The notes: generated by a model not told the origin, from the sequence alone. DNA of 64,000 nucleotides from Rhipicephalus microplus (GCF_043290135.1 NC_134705.1:102325239-102389238), one strand, 5' to 3'. Numbered from the stretch's first letter, positions 22,421 through 33,688 are shown. Numbers and translations: made by a program.

Positions 22421-22879
22421 ACTCGATATATTTATCGTAGGATACATCGACAGCGCCGGACGCCAACACGTACACCCGTGCCTTGAAGAAGCTTGAGCAT
22501 AAAGTAATCATTTCGCACTGCACCAGCATGATAATTACCGTCGGCACTGACAAATCTAAAAAAATATTCGAGACCTCATCGAAAGTTGTCGGTGTTTACT
22601 GCTGGACTTCACATTTTTAGTCGTCAGAGGCATTGCTCGGCTTCTCACACCAACAATAAGGGTCGTGATAGCGAATTCAAGTCAATAAAACTGACACCTC
22701 AGCATGTAGACGATGATAGCATAAAATGAAGAAGTCGTTTAGGCATAGGTCACAGAATATAGCCTATAATCAGTGTGTGCGACGTTCGAACGCGTTTTCG
22801 ACAGAGCTGGCTGTAATTAGGTGACAGACTTTCATAAGTCTGTTTATACTACGTCAACATATTCACTACAAGTTTTGAA

Positions 22880-25184
22880 GAACACCCCCGGAGACAGTGG
22901 TTCAGGTAAACATGTCAACTGACTTAACACCCGAGCCGGCGAAAAAGCAATTCTAGCACGAAGAGCTACTCTTCTTAGGTCACGTCGTGAGGAAATCTAG
23001 AGCCTGCACTGAGAAGCAGAAGGCAGCCGCTATCGCTACGTTGCTACCTCCCACCGATAAGAAGGCTGTGGGCCAATTGTTTGGCCTGGATCTACTTTAC
23101 AGGCAAATCTTCGAAAGTTTTGTCCACATGACCTAACCACCTTGCAACCTGACCAGGGCCGTTGTTCAGTTTAGCGGAAATCACCGTAGGAGAGAAAATT
23201 TAGAGGAATGAAACGATGCACACAGTGACCGCCAATTCTTGCAAACTTTACAATAACGCAGACACAGAAATGTACACCCATAGACGTTTTGCAGGACCTG
23301 ACACCGTACTTGTAGACGGCATTGAATTTCGAGAAAAGTTGATCGCTTACGCTAGTCTTTATCTGTAGAAGCCTGCATCAAACTATTCCACTCCTGAAAA
23401 ACACCACCTTGCGATCACTTGGTCTATCATCGCAACGCCGTTACCGCTGCGGCTGTCCTTTCAATGTGGTGAGTGGTCACCCCACACTGTTGTGGTCAGC
23501 AAGCTGGCAGCACCCTTCCGAGAACCTCGAAGGGAGGAATCTGACGCTTCAATAATTCGTCATGAGCATAATCTTTAATTTCAGACGTAAGCACTATGAC
23601 GACCAATCGCTGTTGCACGCACCTACCGATCAACCCTCGAAGTCGATCTCGAGAAAAACCCAGTTTTAAGAAAGAACGACAGCACGAAGAAACAAGGGCA
23701 CTGAAAGAATGAGTGACAACAAGAGCACCAAACTTTATTGCACGAAAGGAATGCATGGTAAAGTAAACAGTATTCCTCCGCATCTGCAGCGCCTCACGAT
23801 CAACAATAATAATTGTTGGTGTTGAACAACCCAGAGCCACAAGAAGATAATCAGACACGCCATAGTAGAGGGCTTCAGGAATTTCGACCACCAGACGCTC
23901 TTAAACCTGCAAGTAGATATATGCACGCGGGCCTCAAGCACTTTCGCCTCCATCGAAAATGCAGTCGGCATGGTCCGGATTTTATCACGCCACCTGCGGG
24001 TCAGCAGCTGAATGCTTTAGCCACTAGACCACCGTGGCGGGTACTTCATTCAAAACAAAGGCAATGACATCATCTTTTTACCCATCAATAAACCTTGCGA
24101 AAATAAACGACCCTTCTTTGGTCGCAAAAATGCCGACGGCCTCGATCAACAGCAGTGAACTGATACTGAACCTAGAAGCCTGAGAGAGTACTTAGAACGC
24201 AAGACCACCAGTGTACGCAACGGGTTCTCATAAAAATTAGCGTCTTCGTAAAGCAGAAATGTCTTAGTAAAGCAGAACTTCTTACGAGTCCCAGTGAACT
24301 ACGTGGCCGTTGTACCTTCGATACGAAGACACCAATATCTTCAAGCCAGTGATGTCTGCATTAGTGCTGGCAGCTTTGCTTTTTCTAGCCCACTCGCCAG
24401 GAAGCACAAGAGGTACTAGTAGCCCAACCGTACCGTCGACGTCGCTCAGTATGTGATGACATGCTGACATTGCCAGTGATGCAAGACAACGCTAAAAAAG
24501 TCAGCAGTATTTGGGCCAGGTAATGCCTCTCGTCGACCCTTCCAACAGATCGGCATACATATGCTAGGGCTTTTCAAATCGTCAACGTGTGGTGAAACGC
24601 GAATCAACGTAGCTGCCCACTGTCCTAACTAATATAGCAAAACAGCTATGCTCGTTGCCCTTTGTAACCGAGCTTCAGATGCCACAATCACCTTATGATT
24701 TAGGTCTTTTACTGCTGATGCAACATGAGCGATGCTGAGACGCAGCCAAAAACGCCGCCAACTTATCACCATCTATGAACCACAGACAAGAGGTCACAAT
24801 TAGCATCTAAATAACACGATCTCCACTTTGCTGACTGGTGCACCGACCGTCCAAACACAAGAAATCCTTCCGTACGCCACTTTTGTTACAACATATTCAT
24901 GCAAAAAACGAAGTGGATGACGCCATGCAAGTTGGTATACGAAAGGAGCTCAGCGACATAATTGCTCGACACCGTTCTACCCAATATCAACAAGAACGGA
25001 AACCACGAAGTCACCTTCTACCTTCAGCACACGGAAGAATCCAGGCATATTTCCTGACTGCGCATAAACAAGACAAAGGAACCGTCAATATTACAACCTT
25101 CCACAATGCTATGTAGAATATCAGGCCGGTGACTGAGTTTAACTATAGAGCCTGATAAGCCGACATCAGCTTAGTCAAAAACTT
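22880..25184 (+). mobile_element. Second gypsy pol remnant (RT end, RNase H, integrase), very decayed
   Basis: The + strand reads ELLFLGHVVRKSRACTEKQK, then PPTDKKAVGQLFGLDLLYRQ (end of reverse transcriptase) near 22960-23110. NYSTPEKHHLAITWSI (RNase H) lies near 23380-23430. An integrase core echo (RRPFQQIGIHMLGLFKSST) lies near 24530-24590, and a C-terminal block (YNLPQCYVEYQAGD) lies near 25095-25140. Sequence details differ from the element at 18875, so it is a separate insertion. A SINE at about 23815-24045 interrupts it. Confidence 0.65.
23815..24045 (-). mobile_element. Ruka-like tRNA-derived SINE, degenerate, minus strand
   Basis: Read on the minus strand it begins with the Ruka tRNA-like head (complement of CTAGACCACCGTGGCG at about 24023-24038), followed by the conserved body (complement of CTCCATCGAAAATGCAG) and a worn tail. 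It is clearly the same family as the copies at 27120, 35164 and 63351, but more diverged. Confidence 0.75.
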
Positions 25185-25369
25185 TTAGGGGCGAAGCTCC
25201 TTAAGCCGTAGGTGGTGCACCGCATTGCATGTAGAAGTAGTAAAAGCAGTATTCGTAGTAGTACGCAGCCACCTCGCGTTTAGTCCTTGGAATGTCTGCT
25301 GGACTGCAGTACTTCTATATGATGAATATATGACGAAAAGATGCGAAGTAGCGGTACTTTCAGCGCTCA
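25185..25369. other. Unnamed repeat-like stretch next to the minisatellite
   Basis: The stretch begins with AGGGGCGAAGCTCCTTAAG, which has the look of a dispersed tick repeat end, and leads into the minisatellite. I cannot assign it to a family. Confidence 0.3.
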
Positions 25370-25499
25370 CTAGATGAACGGACGGACGAACTCATCCACG
25401 GACGTACAGGCCGAGAAACAGACGGACGGATGAATAGAGGAGCGGGCGGATGAAGGGGCCGGACAGAGAGATGCACATGGATGAATAGAGGAACAAACG
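25370..25499. repeat. GGACG/GGATG minisatellite, left part
   Basis: Irregular tandem units built on GGACGGACG, GGATGAATAGAGG and GAACGGACG. The array is cut at 25499 by a gypsy element and continues at 29475. Joining the two parts gives an array of roughly 590 bp. Confidence 0.75.
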
Positions 25500-25641
25500 T
25501 GTTATATCACTGTCCAGATACTACAAGAAATTCAGATAACGCAACAAGAACGATGATTTATCGAGCAGCTGGCATTTATACTAAGCGCATGTGACGTTGC
25601 CGTGACGTGCCTTGATAACAATGCATCGCACTGACACCTCA
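25500..25641 (-). repeat. 3' LTR, 142 bp
   Basis: On the minus strand it runs from TGAGGTGTCAG to GTGATATAACA (TG...CA). It aligns over its whole length with the copy at 29333-29474, including ATTTATACTAAGCGCATGTG on the + strand. Confidence 0.85.
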
Positions 25642-25668
25642 TCTCTACCCCTTTAAAACCCATAGCGT

Positions 25669-26230
25669 TCAGGTTGTTTCCGTGGCCGACTTGATCTTCG
25701 CAAGAGTGGTGATGTTAAGGCTGATTGTGTCCAGTTTATTTTTCGGTCTCTCTTGCACAGTTTCCGCGGTGGCTTCGACTGGCTTCTGCTTTTGTGTCTG
25801 TCCAGGGCCACTCTTCACCGATTCCACTCGATGTCTTAGCTGATCTAGATGCCGTCGGTGCAGTCCTTGAGCACAATGCATGGTAACCATTCTGGAACCT
25901 TGATGGTCTTGCACTACTGCTGGAATCAATCTTCGACTTCTTCCAAAACCGCCTGGTGAATTAGGCATCCAGACGGCTCTAGCTCTCACTGGTCGCTGGC
26001 CAGGATGCAGGCACCTGACCAGGTGGCATCGCGGAAGCCTGTGCACAAACATCACATGACTTGACCAGTTGCTCAATGTCACAGTCTATTCCCGGGTACC
26101 AGAATAGCGTCCTATTAATACTCTTCATGGCAACTATGCCGGGAGGCGTTTCATGCAGCAGGATTTGTGAGCGTGTTCTTGCCACTACAGGTACAGCAAT
26201 GCGATGGCCCAGTACACCGAATCGTCACTT
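25669..26230 (-). pseudogene. Integrase with deleted catalytic core
   Basis: The N-terminal zinc-binding region (INRTLFWYPGIDCDIEQLV followed by KSCDVCAQ) is at once followed by the C-terminal tail (VWMPNSPGGFGRSRRLIPA and GLHRRHLDQLRHRVESV). The D,D-35-E core of about 150 residues that should lie between them is missing, apart from a frameshift at the junction (about 25980-26000). This is an internal deletion. Confidence 0.75.
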
Positions 26231-26421
26231 ACGGTCAGTTCCGTTCTTTTGTTGAAGTATGGCTGGTACTGCTCGTGATCTTGGGGTCGGAACCGCGGCC
26301 ATTGCTGTAAAATCCACTCGCTGACCTGTTTAGGAGTAGGGTCCCGATCGGGCATATCTTTCATCTCTCGAGCGCACATAGCTGTTTCCTCTATCGATTG
26401 GGCAAACAAAACATAACCCGT

Positions 26422-28334
26422 TCATCTGAATAGCCTTCTCGAGGCTCTGACTGGCAGCGGCAACCGGGTTAGGGCATCTGCGTTTGAATGTTCACTGCCT
26501 TTACGATACTGTACCGTATAGCTGTGTTTAGAGAGAAACAACGCCCAATGCTGAATCCGAGTGGCTGCCATCGGTGGTATTGCGTTTCTTGGATTTAACA
26601 ACCCAGTAAGAGGATTATGGTCTGTCACGAAGACAAACTCGTGACAGTACAAATAGTCCTTAAACTGTGCAACCCTGAAAACAAGTACTAGGGTCTCTTT
26701 TTCCAACTGTGAATGATTACATTCTGCCTTTGTCAGCTTTCTGGAACGGAAATCAATCGTGTAATCAGCACCATTGACACCATGGAACAAAACCGCTCCG
26801 ATGCCTACTGGGGACGCGTCGCACTCCAGCTTCAATGGCTTATCAGGATAACAGTAGGTCAAAAACTTGGATGCTTCTATTGGCTGTTCAACTTTCCGAA
26901 AACATCCTTTGTGCTCCTGATTACACTGCCATCTGGCCCATTTATGGAGAAGCGCGTACAACGGTGCCAGTGTGGTTGCTAGGGTCGGCCAGAATTTGTC
27001 GTAATAGTTCACGAGACCCAAAAAATGCTTTCAGCTCACTCACCGATGTGGGCTCCGCCGCTTCGCAAACGGCATCGATGTTGTCCTCTGTCGGCCGAAG
27101 TCCGTTAGCGTCGGTACGATTGATTGATTGACATGTTGGGTTTAACGTCCCAAAACTACCATTTGGTTATGAGAGACGCCGTAGTGCAGGGGCTCCGGCA
27201 TTTTAGACCACCTGGGGTTCTTTAACGTGCACCCAAATCTGAGCACACGGGCCTACAACATTTCTGCCTCCATCGAAAATGCAGCCGCCGCAGCCGGGAT
27301 TAGATCCCGTGACTTGCAGGTCAGCAGCCGAGTACCTTAGCCACTAGACCACCACGGCGAGGCTAGCATCGATACGAAGGCCGGGAAAAGTGACCTCGCG
27401 TTGTCGAAATTTGTATTTTTTCTTGTGTAACCGTAGACCATATTCCCGTAATCTCTGAAAGACTTGTCGCAGTCGCGACATGTAACTTCGTTTTTCCACG
27501 ACAATGATATCATCCAGATACTCCTGTACTCCTCAATACCGCTCAGAAGTGCGTACATCTGTCTTTGAAACATGGCTGGTGTTGAACTCACACCAAAAGG
27601 GAACCGTTTGAAACAAAAAAAGACCCTTTTGCGTGTTCAATACTGCTATTTCCTGGGCGTCTTTATCCAACGGTAAATGGTTGTAAGCCATTTACCGCAG
27701 GTCCATTTTTGTGAAAACTTTCCCGCCATTCAGCTTTGCAAAATGTCGTTCAATAGCGGCAGTGGGTACTGCTCTGTCACAGTGGCCGTGTTGACAGTCA
27801 TTCGAAAGTCTCCGCAGATTCTGGGCGACCCATCCTTATTTATGACGGGTACGACTGGTGTTGGTCACTCGGCGGCTTTCATGGGCGTAATGACGTCTTG
27901 GGCTACTAGCTGATCCAGCGCTTCTGTGATCTTGTCCCGCAAAGCGTAAGGTATGGTGTGGGCCTTGAAAAGCCACGGAACTACTTTTTCTTTCTGCTGG
28001 AATGTCAACGGTGTTCCTTACTAAGTCCAAGACCTCGAGCGAAGACATTTGCACATTCGCTGAGCAGAGCCTCTGGTTTCGTGTCGGCTTCATTCAACTT
28101 AATGGGGTGCAGGCTAGCGACGACGTTTGTCAGCATTGAAACTATTATTTTGTTAAAAGCCTTTATCCTGTCTCTGCCACATAAATATGGTCCCGAGCTA
28201 TCAACCACTATGGCCGTGCCTTGCATATCTTTGCTGTCGCTTCTAGCTGTCATACGTAGTTGTCCGAGCACTGTAAGTTTACCCACTAGGTGGGACAGTT
28301 TTAGCGGCGTTTTTCGCAACGGCGGCCACTTCAT
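26422..28334 (-). pseudogene. gypsy reverse transcriptase and RNase H remnant
   Basis: From 28334 leftward come the N-terminal reverse transcriptase parts, with frameshifts. After the SINE, the frame from 27021 to 26422 is open for 199 codons with MGLVNYYDKFWPTLATTLAP, LKLECDASPVGIGAVLFHG (RNase H catalytic D), SQLEKETLVLVF and FVTDHNPLTGLLNPR. RNase H therefore looks better kept than the polymerase. Confidence 0.75.
27120..27361 (-). mobile_element. Ruka-like SINE inside gypsy reverse transcriptase, 16-bp target duplication
   Basis: The minus strand reads the tRNA-like head, body and a short tail ending at the GATTGATTGACA side of the + strand. GTTAGCGTCGGTACGA at 27104-27119 and GCTAGCATCGATACGA at 27362-27377 are a diverged target duplication (13 of 16). 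The insertion followed the gypsy element and is older than the copy at 63351. Confidence 0.85.
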
Positions 28335-28358
28335 TTCTTACTTCCGAAACACGGATGC

Positions 28359-28874
28359 TCAAATGATGCTTATGGGTGATCTAGTGTCCATCAGCGTTGT
28401 CAGAGCAACTCTATCCCTGGTTGCAACTTTGTAAATAGGTGTCACCTTGTGGATGCTTACTTCTTGATGAAGGACGGCCTGTATATTGTACAAGGCCTCA
28501 TTATCATCCGAGGCTGAGCAGTCTTCCGCTGTCGCCACGTACACCCCTTGCCTACGTACATCCGCACGTGAGCTCTGTCGGTGACCCGACGTGGCTGATT
28601 GGCACAACCGTTTCAAGTGGCCCCGGTTGCCGCACCTGTTGCACACCGTGCGCAGGTGTTTACATCCCTCCGCTACATGTTTTTCGCTGCCACAGCGACC
28701 ACAGCAGCCGCGAGTATTTGGTTTCAGTCTCAATTGCTTAGCACGGTCCCTCTGGCGTGCAAAAATTACAGCACAATGGTCCGTAGAATGCATTATTTGA
28801 GCGTTTTCTTTGGTGTCTTGCGCCAAAATAGCAAAGCAATGTGCTTGTTCTAGCGTGAGCTTCCGTTGCTTCAA
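28359..28874 (-). pseudogene. gypsy nucleocapsid (two knuckles) and protease start
   Basis: One frame of 171 codons on the minus strand holds CGRCGSEKHVAEGCKHL and CNRCGNRGHLKRLC, two zinc knuckles of the Mdg1-like kind. It ends with VALTTLMDTRSPISII, where the protease DTG-S/A site reads DTRS. The glycine is lost, so protease is inactive. Confidence 0.75.
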
Positions 28875-28892
28875 TAAATGTCGCCTGACGTC

Positions 28893-29300
28893 TTAAATGT
28901 GCACGCCACACAAAAATCGGTCCCTCAGCATGCGCTCCAACGATATCCCGAAATTGAACTTCTCCTCCAACCGCCTGATTTCGGCAATGAAATCCTCCGC
29001 AGACTCACCAGCCCTTTGTGTTCGCATGAAGAATGCATAGCTTAGGGTGGTATCGTTGGCGTGTGGGGTGTAATGTTCTTGTAAATACTCGACAAATTTG
29101 TCGTAGGTGAGCTTGTTGACCTTCTTCGGGAGGCAATGCCCCTGAACGACTCGCACTGCACTGTCCGTTAGTAATGCTATCAAGAGTATCCGTTTGTTTG
29201 CTTCGTCTGCGATGTTATGAGCTTAAAAGCAAGCCTCGAAACGAGCACAATACGTTGGTCAGGTACCATCCACCTCTCCGAATTCGGGTGGCCGCCCGGC
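28893..29300 (-). pseudogene. gypsy gag capsid remnant
   Basis: The minus-strand frame (29183-28893) contains LLTDSAVRVVQGHCLPKKVN, KFVEYLQEHYTPHANDTTLS and AGESAEDFIAEIRRLEEKFN, typical of Mdg1-like gypsy capsid. It is followed by the nucleocapsid frame. Upstream codons to about 29300 read as the Gag N-terminus (MSAGRPPEFGEVDG-like) with a break at about 29220. Confidence 0.75.
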
Positions 29301-29332
29301 ACTCATGATTGCACGGGTCTGCACGTCGCCAC

Positions 29333-29474
29333 TGTCATGTCAGTGTCCAAATACTACAAGAAAGCCAGATAACGCCACAAGAACGATGGTTTATTGAGAA
29401 GCTTGTATTTATACTAAGCGCATGTGATTTTGCCGGGACGTGCCTTGATAACACTGCGTCGCGCTGACACAACA
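29333..29474 (-). repeat. 5' LTR, 142 bp
   Basis: On the minus strand it runs from TGTTGTGTCAG to CTGACATGACA. It carries a TATAAAT box and AATAAA, as does its partner at 25500-25641. The two differ at a modest number of positions, so the insertion is not recent. Divergence was not computed. Confidence 0.85.
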
Positions 29475-29935
29475 AAACGCATGGACGAACGATCGTCCAG
29501 ACGCATGGAGAAACGGAAGCATGGACGCACAGATGGAAGCCCGGATGCATGGACATGCACATGAACGGACGGACGTATGTACTTACAAACGCAGAGATGG
29601 ACGCACGAACGGACGCAGGGATGGACGGACGGATGGATGCATGAATGGACGCATAGACTGATGCACGGAGGGACGTACGGATGCCCGGATGAACGGAAGA
29701 ATGAACACACAGACGGGTAGATGGACGCACGGTAGAAACGACGAATGCATGGATGAACGCAAATAACCAGAGATGGACGCATGGACAGACACGCTGACGA
29801 ATGCACGAACGGCCGCAAGGGTGGTCGCACAGAGAGTCGCACGGACGGAGCACGGACGGGCGCATGAACAGACGCATGGACGGACGGAGGTAAGAACTAA
29901 TGAGTGGACGAGAGTGCAAATGGACTGACGGACCC
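29475..29935. repeat. GGACG/GCATGGACG minisatellite, right part
   Basis: Tandem irregular units such as GCATGGACG, GAACGGACGGACG and ACGCACGGA. All three minus-strand frames stay open for long stretches because the unit lacks stop trimers in that sense. The resulting 'proteins' of 120-206 residues are low-complexity artefacts. Confidence 0.8.
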
Positions 29936-30398
29936 CTCGCCCCACTCATCATCATTCACTCCGTGAATACGCTGTGATGTTTTCCCGTGATACTTCTAGC
30001 CATACAAGATTATTTCACGTCTCGGCGCACTCAACTACCAAGTTGTACGTAATCGCATGGCGGACTGTGAGCAGTGTTGGCCACAACCCGAGGTCATACA
30101 ATCGGACCGCCTGAAGTCTTTCAAAGCGTGTTAAGGTACCTGAAGACTAGTTTTTACTTACTTCGCTACTGTTCTTTCCAACCTCATGCAGGCGCACACC
30201 CCCGCAGATCAGTTGACTCTGTGGCCTACGTTTTCCTCGCCGCTCTCACTGTATAATTTTAATTGTTCGTGCTGTTCTCCAATAAATCACTGGGCATTGA
30301 TTTACCCCATTAAATATATTCGTCTTAGAAGACACGGCAGTTGCTGCGCCCGTCAACTTCACGACCACGTTGATTCAGTACCATCCTTATATTACAAG
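29936..30398. other. Non-coding stretch before the duplicated intron block
   Basis: An AATAAA at about 30281 follows a moderately GC-rich segment and could mark the end of an old retroelement. Nothing else is identifiable. Confidence 0.35.
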
Positions 30399-31173
30399 CT
30401 GCAGAGCCGTCAGCAGCTGGAATCTGTAATAAGCTCCAGTAAGTCAATAAAACAATGTCTTGAAACCTTCCCTGCATAGCACCCAGATTTGAGCTCGTCT
30501 CTAAAATTTGACCATTTTGCAGTCCGCAAAAGCTATGTAGAACTTGTATGATACAACACTTTCATCACGACGTGAAGGTAACCTCAGTGTTGAAGAGTAC
30601 TGTCCAAAAAAAACGAAGGAAATGTGTAACAGCACTATCAATGAAAACGTGGACATGCCTTGCTCGTAAATCTCAAAGTCACTTAGATATTGTGGTGCGT
30701 AGATGCGCATAGTTTACTAAAAAATTGTGGCTTCGGCAGAATATTAGAAGCTGCACAGATGCGAGCGTTTCATTTTCAGATGCCCTGTGGTCACAAACAT
30801 TGAGATTTGGCTTATGTGTGAATCAATTTGTTGAGTGCAACGCTATCCTTTTTTTTTCAGCTTGGGAGTCCCCCCCGTCTCAGTACTGTCTATTTTGGTG
30901 GAATGGCGGTAAGCGTTTTGTCTCTAAACAAAGTCGTCAATATTTGTATACAAAAAAATCCTATTATGTTACACCTACCTTGCACATCATGAAAATTGGA
31001 CAGGGCACAATAGGAAAAAAACGTTGCTATTACGAAGGTATGATTTATATAATCAAGACAATTTACGTGGGCCGTTCCACTACGCCATAGACAGATGACG
31101 ATACCAAACAACATAAAGCCACCGGAAGCGTCTTGAGCCTGTTTTCAAGCAGTGTTTTCATATTAATCACTAG
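30399..31173 (+). repeat. Duplicated intron-exon unit A (contains mini-exon 4)
   Basis: The unit starts CTGCAGAGCCGTCAGCAGCTG and contains a mini-exon 462 bp later. Similar starts lie at 31174 (CTGCAGAGTCATCAGCAGCTG) and 37165 (CTGCAGAGCCATCAACAACTA), each also followed by a mini-exon. Shared intron blocks include a CTTTCCTGCAT/CTTCCCTGCAT segment, GGCAGAATAxTxGAAGCTGC upstream of the exon and a GCGCAATAG/GCACAATAG segment downstream. Confidence 0.7.
30861..30908 (+). CDS. 48-nt mini-exon 4, GT donor
   Basis: The acceptor is a long pyrimidine run, CCTTTTTTTTTCAG, and the donor is GCG|GTAAGCG. The phase-0 reading is LGSPPRLSTVYFGGMA. Frames 1 and 2 are also open here, but not in its relatives at 33641, 37619 and 39723. 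The sequence introduces the second repeat type, P-S-x-P-P-S-L-x-T-V-x-F-x-G, shared with those three. Confidence 0.65.
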
Positions 31174-31385
31174 CTGCAGAGTCATCAGCAGCTGAAATTC
31201 ATAACAATGCTTTGGAAACTTTCCTGCATGCCTCTCTAATTTCAGGTGGTAACTTAAAAGTGAAAGTTTTGCGGTTGGAGAGGCTATTGCTCACTTTTTG
31301 TTATATAATACTTGCCTCATGACACTTAAAAAGATAGCCTTACTATTGACTAATATTCTCCGAAGACCTGAGAAAAATATTTCAG

Positions 31386-33485
31386 TTTTAGTTTCAGTTT
31401 TCAGTTTCAGTTTTATTGAGCATTTTCTTTAAAGAGTTGCGAAAAAGAAAACGCAAAAATAAGAGCAAAAAGCTGCTATGTTAGCAGCTTGACGAGGCTC
31501 CTACCCCTTTTCACTTGGCATTACAAAAATCCGCAGAGCACAAAACATGAAAAAACAATTTGACGTCGATTTTCAAAACTTCAAGAAATTAGAAAATAAA
31601 AATAAAATGCATCAAAATTACATCAGTTTCAGGTTTACACAAAATAAGCAACCCACAAAGAGAGAAAAACAACAAAAAACAAAAGAAAACAGCTTGCGGT
31701 CAATCATGAAAACAATGCACACGTTGCTAAACTGCTACCAAAGTATTACAAAATGATTATACAACATTTACAACATTGGGTATGCAAAAAGCACAAGTTT
31801 TAATGCACAAGGGAAACACTGACGAGTGAAATGTTCTCTCGGGGCCAAACTCTGCATTACTCGTAAAAAAAGCAACAAAAAAAAATGTCAAAGAGAGCAA
31901 ACATCATAGGATGCCATGTTACACACGAGCACTATTATAGGGTGTTTCTTTTACATATAGTACTGTAGCCGGACAACTGGAAGAAGCTTAACTACACGCC
32001 GCCAATTTGGATAAGAAGGTTCTTAAGTTGTTTTTTATGTATATTAAAGATGCCGATGTTTTTATTTTCAAACATGTTAAAACAAGCTGGAATACAGTGT
32101 TCAAGTCTTCTCAAACCGTGATTAGTTCGCGAATAAGGAACGAACCAGGAAAGCCTTTTCCGAATGTCATAATAGGATTGTGTATTTTTTCTGAGGTTAC
32201 ACAGTTTAAGAAAACAAGCGTTGTTTGATAGCAAGCTTTGTTTGTATTTCATAATAAGGGTGAAACTGTGTATGTAATCGATCGGTAAAGTCTTATATTC
32301 TCTGAATAAATGACTTGTATGTGCGTCGTATGGTACGTTTGCAATATGACGAATCGCTTTTTTCTGCAGTAAAAATATTTTGTTTCGATTTGCTTTAGAT
32401 GTATCTGCCCACACTAGACTACAATACTTTATGTGAGATGAAAACAACGTATTATAGAGTAAACTTTATTGTTTGCTGGAAGTATCTGTCGAAGTTTAGA
32501 AAGAGCACCACACGTCCTAGCTATGTTTCTAGTTACTTTATTAACGTGTTCGTCCCAATTAAGATTTTAATTAAAAATTACTCCTAAAGATGAAACTTCT
32601 TTGACAACCTCAATTTTTTCGGGCTTGAGATATATATCCAAACCACAACAGACAGCTTTCTGAACCGGTGCGAATACCACAGCTTTGGACCTTTTTGTGT
32701 TGATCATTAAATAATTTGCAGTACTCCATATGAAAATGTCATTAAGAATGTTGTTGGCTGAGTCTGCGAGCTTACCTAAATCATTACCATGAAAAAATAT
32801 ACTAGTCTCATCTGCATAAATTATAAAGTCCACATATTTGCTGACACTTGTTATGTCGTTTATATAAATATTAAACAGTAGGGGCCCTAATATGCTGCCC
32901 TGAGGTACACCTGTCGTTATGGTTAGCAGGGAGGATTGGCTGTCATTTATAACTACAGATTGCTTTCTTTGTGATAAATAAGATTTAAGAAAGTCAAGTG
33001 GGCTTCCCCGAAAACCATAATGACGCAATTTTGCAGAGAGTACTTCGTGGTTGATTCTATCGAACGCTGTGGAATAGTCAATAAAAACACCCAGTGTTAA
33101 CAGTTTCTTTTCAAATGAGTTAAGAATGAGTTCTTTTTGTGTGAGGAGAGCCAGTTCCGTGGACATGCCCCGTCGGAAGCGAAATCGATGCGTTGATAAT
33201 ATAGAGTACTTTTCAGAAAAAGACATGACACGTTGATATATGATTTTCTCTAGCCCTTTAGATATAACAGGAAGTATCGAGATTGGACGATAATTAGAAA
33301 AGATATTTCGGTCATTAGATTTGTATAAGACACTAACTCTCGCAAGGTTCATTTTTTCTTGGAAAACTCCCGTGGATAAGCAGATAATAAACAGATGGGT
33401 AAGAAAAACAGCATTAGCAATAAAAATTTTGATGCGTCTTTCTTGTGAATCGCAAACCATTTGACGAATGCTAGTTCGTCGATGC
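31386..33485 (-). mobile_element. 5'-truncated non-LTR retrotransposon (CR1/jockey-like), 11-bp target duplication
   Basis: AAATATTTCAG at 31375-31385 and AAATACTTCAG at 33486-33496 flank 2100 bp. On the minus strand the element runs from mid-reverse transcriptase to a 3' end with AATAAAACTGAAACTG and an ACTGAA-type tail. It lacks ORF1 and endonuclease. Its point of insertion is inside the duplicated intron block, so it came after that duplication. Confidence 0.85.
31992..32447 (-). pseudogene. LINE ORF2 C-terminal part
   Basis: KIFLLQKKAIRHIANVPYDA and the flanking SLVWADTSKAN are the standard post-reverse transcriptase region of CR1/jockey elements ('Y-x-x-x-V-W-x-x-x' then 'Q-x-x-A-x-R'). 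The frame ends 18 codons after a short basic helix (KKQLKNLLIQIG). Confidence 0.7.
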
Positions 33486-33535
33486 AAATACTTCAGCCAT
33501 AAAATTCTGTTTTGGCAGAATACTGGAAGCTGCAA
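32567..33535 (-). pseudogene. LINE reverse transcriptase, 5'-truncated
   Basis: The minus-strand frame of 322 codons reads NIFSNYRPISILPVISKGLE, LTLGVFIDYSTAFDRINHEV, TTGVPQGSILGPLLFNIYIN and FIIYADETSIFFHGN. The catalytic YADD is YADE. The first catalytic block also shows FIDYSTAFD, with the first D kept. The frame's first 16 or so codons lie in host sequence beyond the element's edge. A later frame (32447-31992) carries the C-terminal part (SSHIKYCSLVWADTSKANRN), so a frameshift separates them. Confidence 0.8.
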
Positions 33536-33640
33536 AAATGCGATCGCTCAATGTCAAGTCCTTTGCTGTCATTTCATAGACAACAAAGGTTATGTTTCTA
33601 TGTGTATACATTCCTTCAGTGCTATCATACTTTTTTACAG

Positions 33641-33688
33641 CCTTCGACTCCCCCAAGTCTAGACACTGTCTACTTCAATGGAATTCCG
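33641..33688 (+). CDS. 48-nt mini-exon 5, GT donor
   Basis: The acceptor is ACTTTTTTACAG and the donor is CCG|GTAAGCG. Phase 0 reads PSTPPSLDTVYFNGIP; phase 1 has a TAG, which excludes that frame. Against mini-exon 6, the differences in the first half are mostly at third codon positions (CCT/CCA, TCG/TCT, CTA/CTT), so the protein sequence seems selected. Confidence 0.7.

Larger units (their letters stand above)
18875..22560 (+). mobile_element. Decayed Ty3/gypsy element with 5' LTR, 3' part missing
   Basis: A 5' LTR (18875-19016) is followed by gag, zinc knuckle, protease, reverse transcriptase and part of RNase H, all on the + strand. The match fades after about 22420, and no integrase or 3' LTR of this family follows. 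Stops are frequent and the catalytic YxDD is altered, so it is inactive. A different gypsy remnant begins at about 22880. Confidence 0.8.
25500..29474 (-). mobile_element. gypsy LTR retrotransposon with both LTRs and 5-bp target duplication, minus strand
   Basis: Two 142-bp LTRs flank a gypsy interior, and AAACG at 25495-25499 is repeated at 29475-29479. On the minus strand the order is 5' LTR, TGGCGACGTGCAG (likely primer-binding site), gag, two zinc knuckles, protease, reverse transcriptase, RNase H, shortened integrase, purine tract AAAGGGGTAGAGA, 3' LTR. The integrase catalytic core is absent, and a SINE sits in reverse transcriptase (27120-27361), so it is not autonomous. Confidence 0.9.

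Noticed and set aside
29335..29955. 206-, 142- and 120-codon minus-strand frames rich in R-P-S-V-H
   Set aside because: They are translations of the GGACG minisatellite in all three frames of one strand. The long frames follow from the repeat unit, not from selection.
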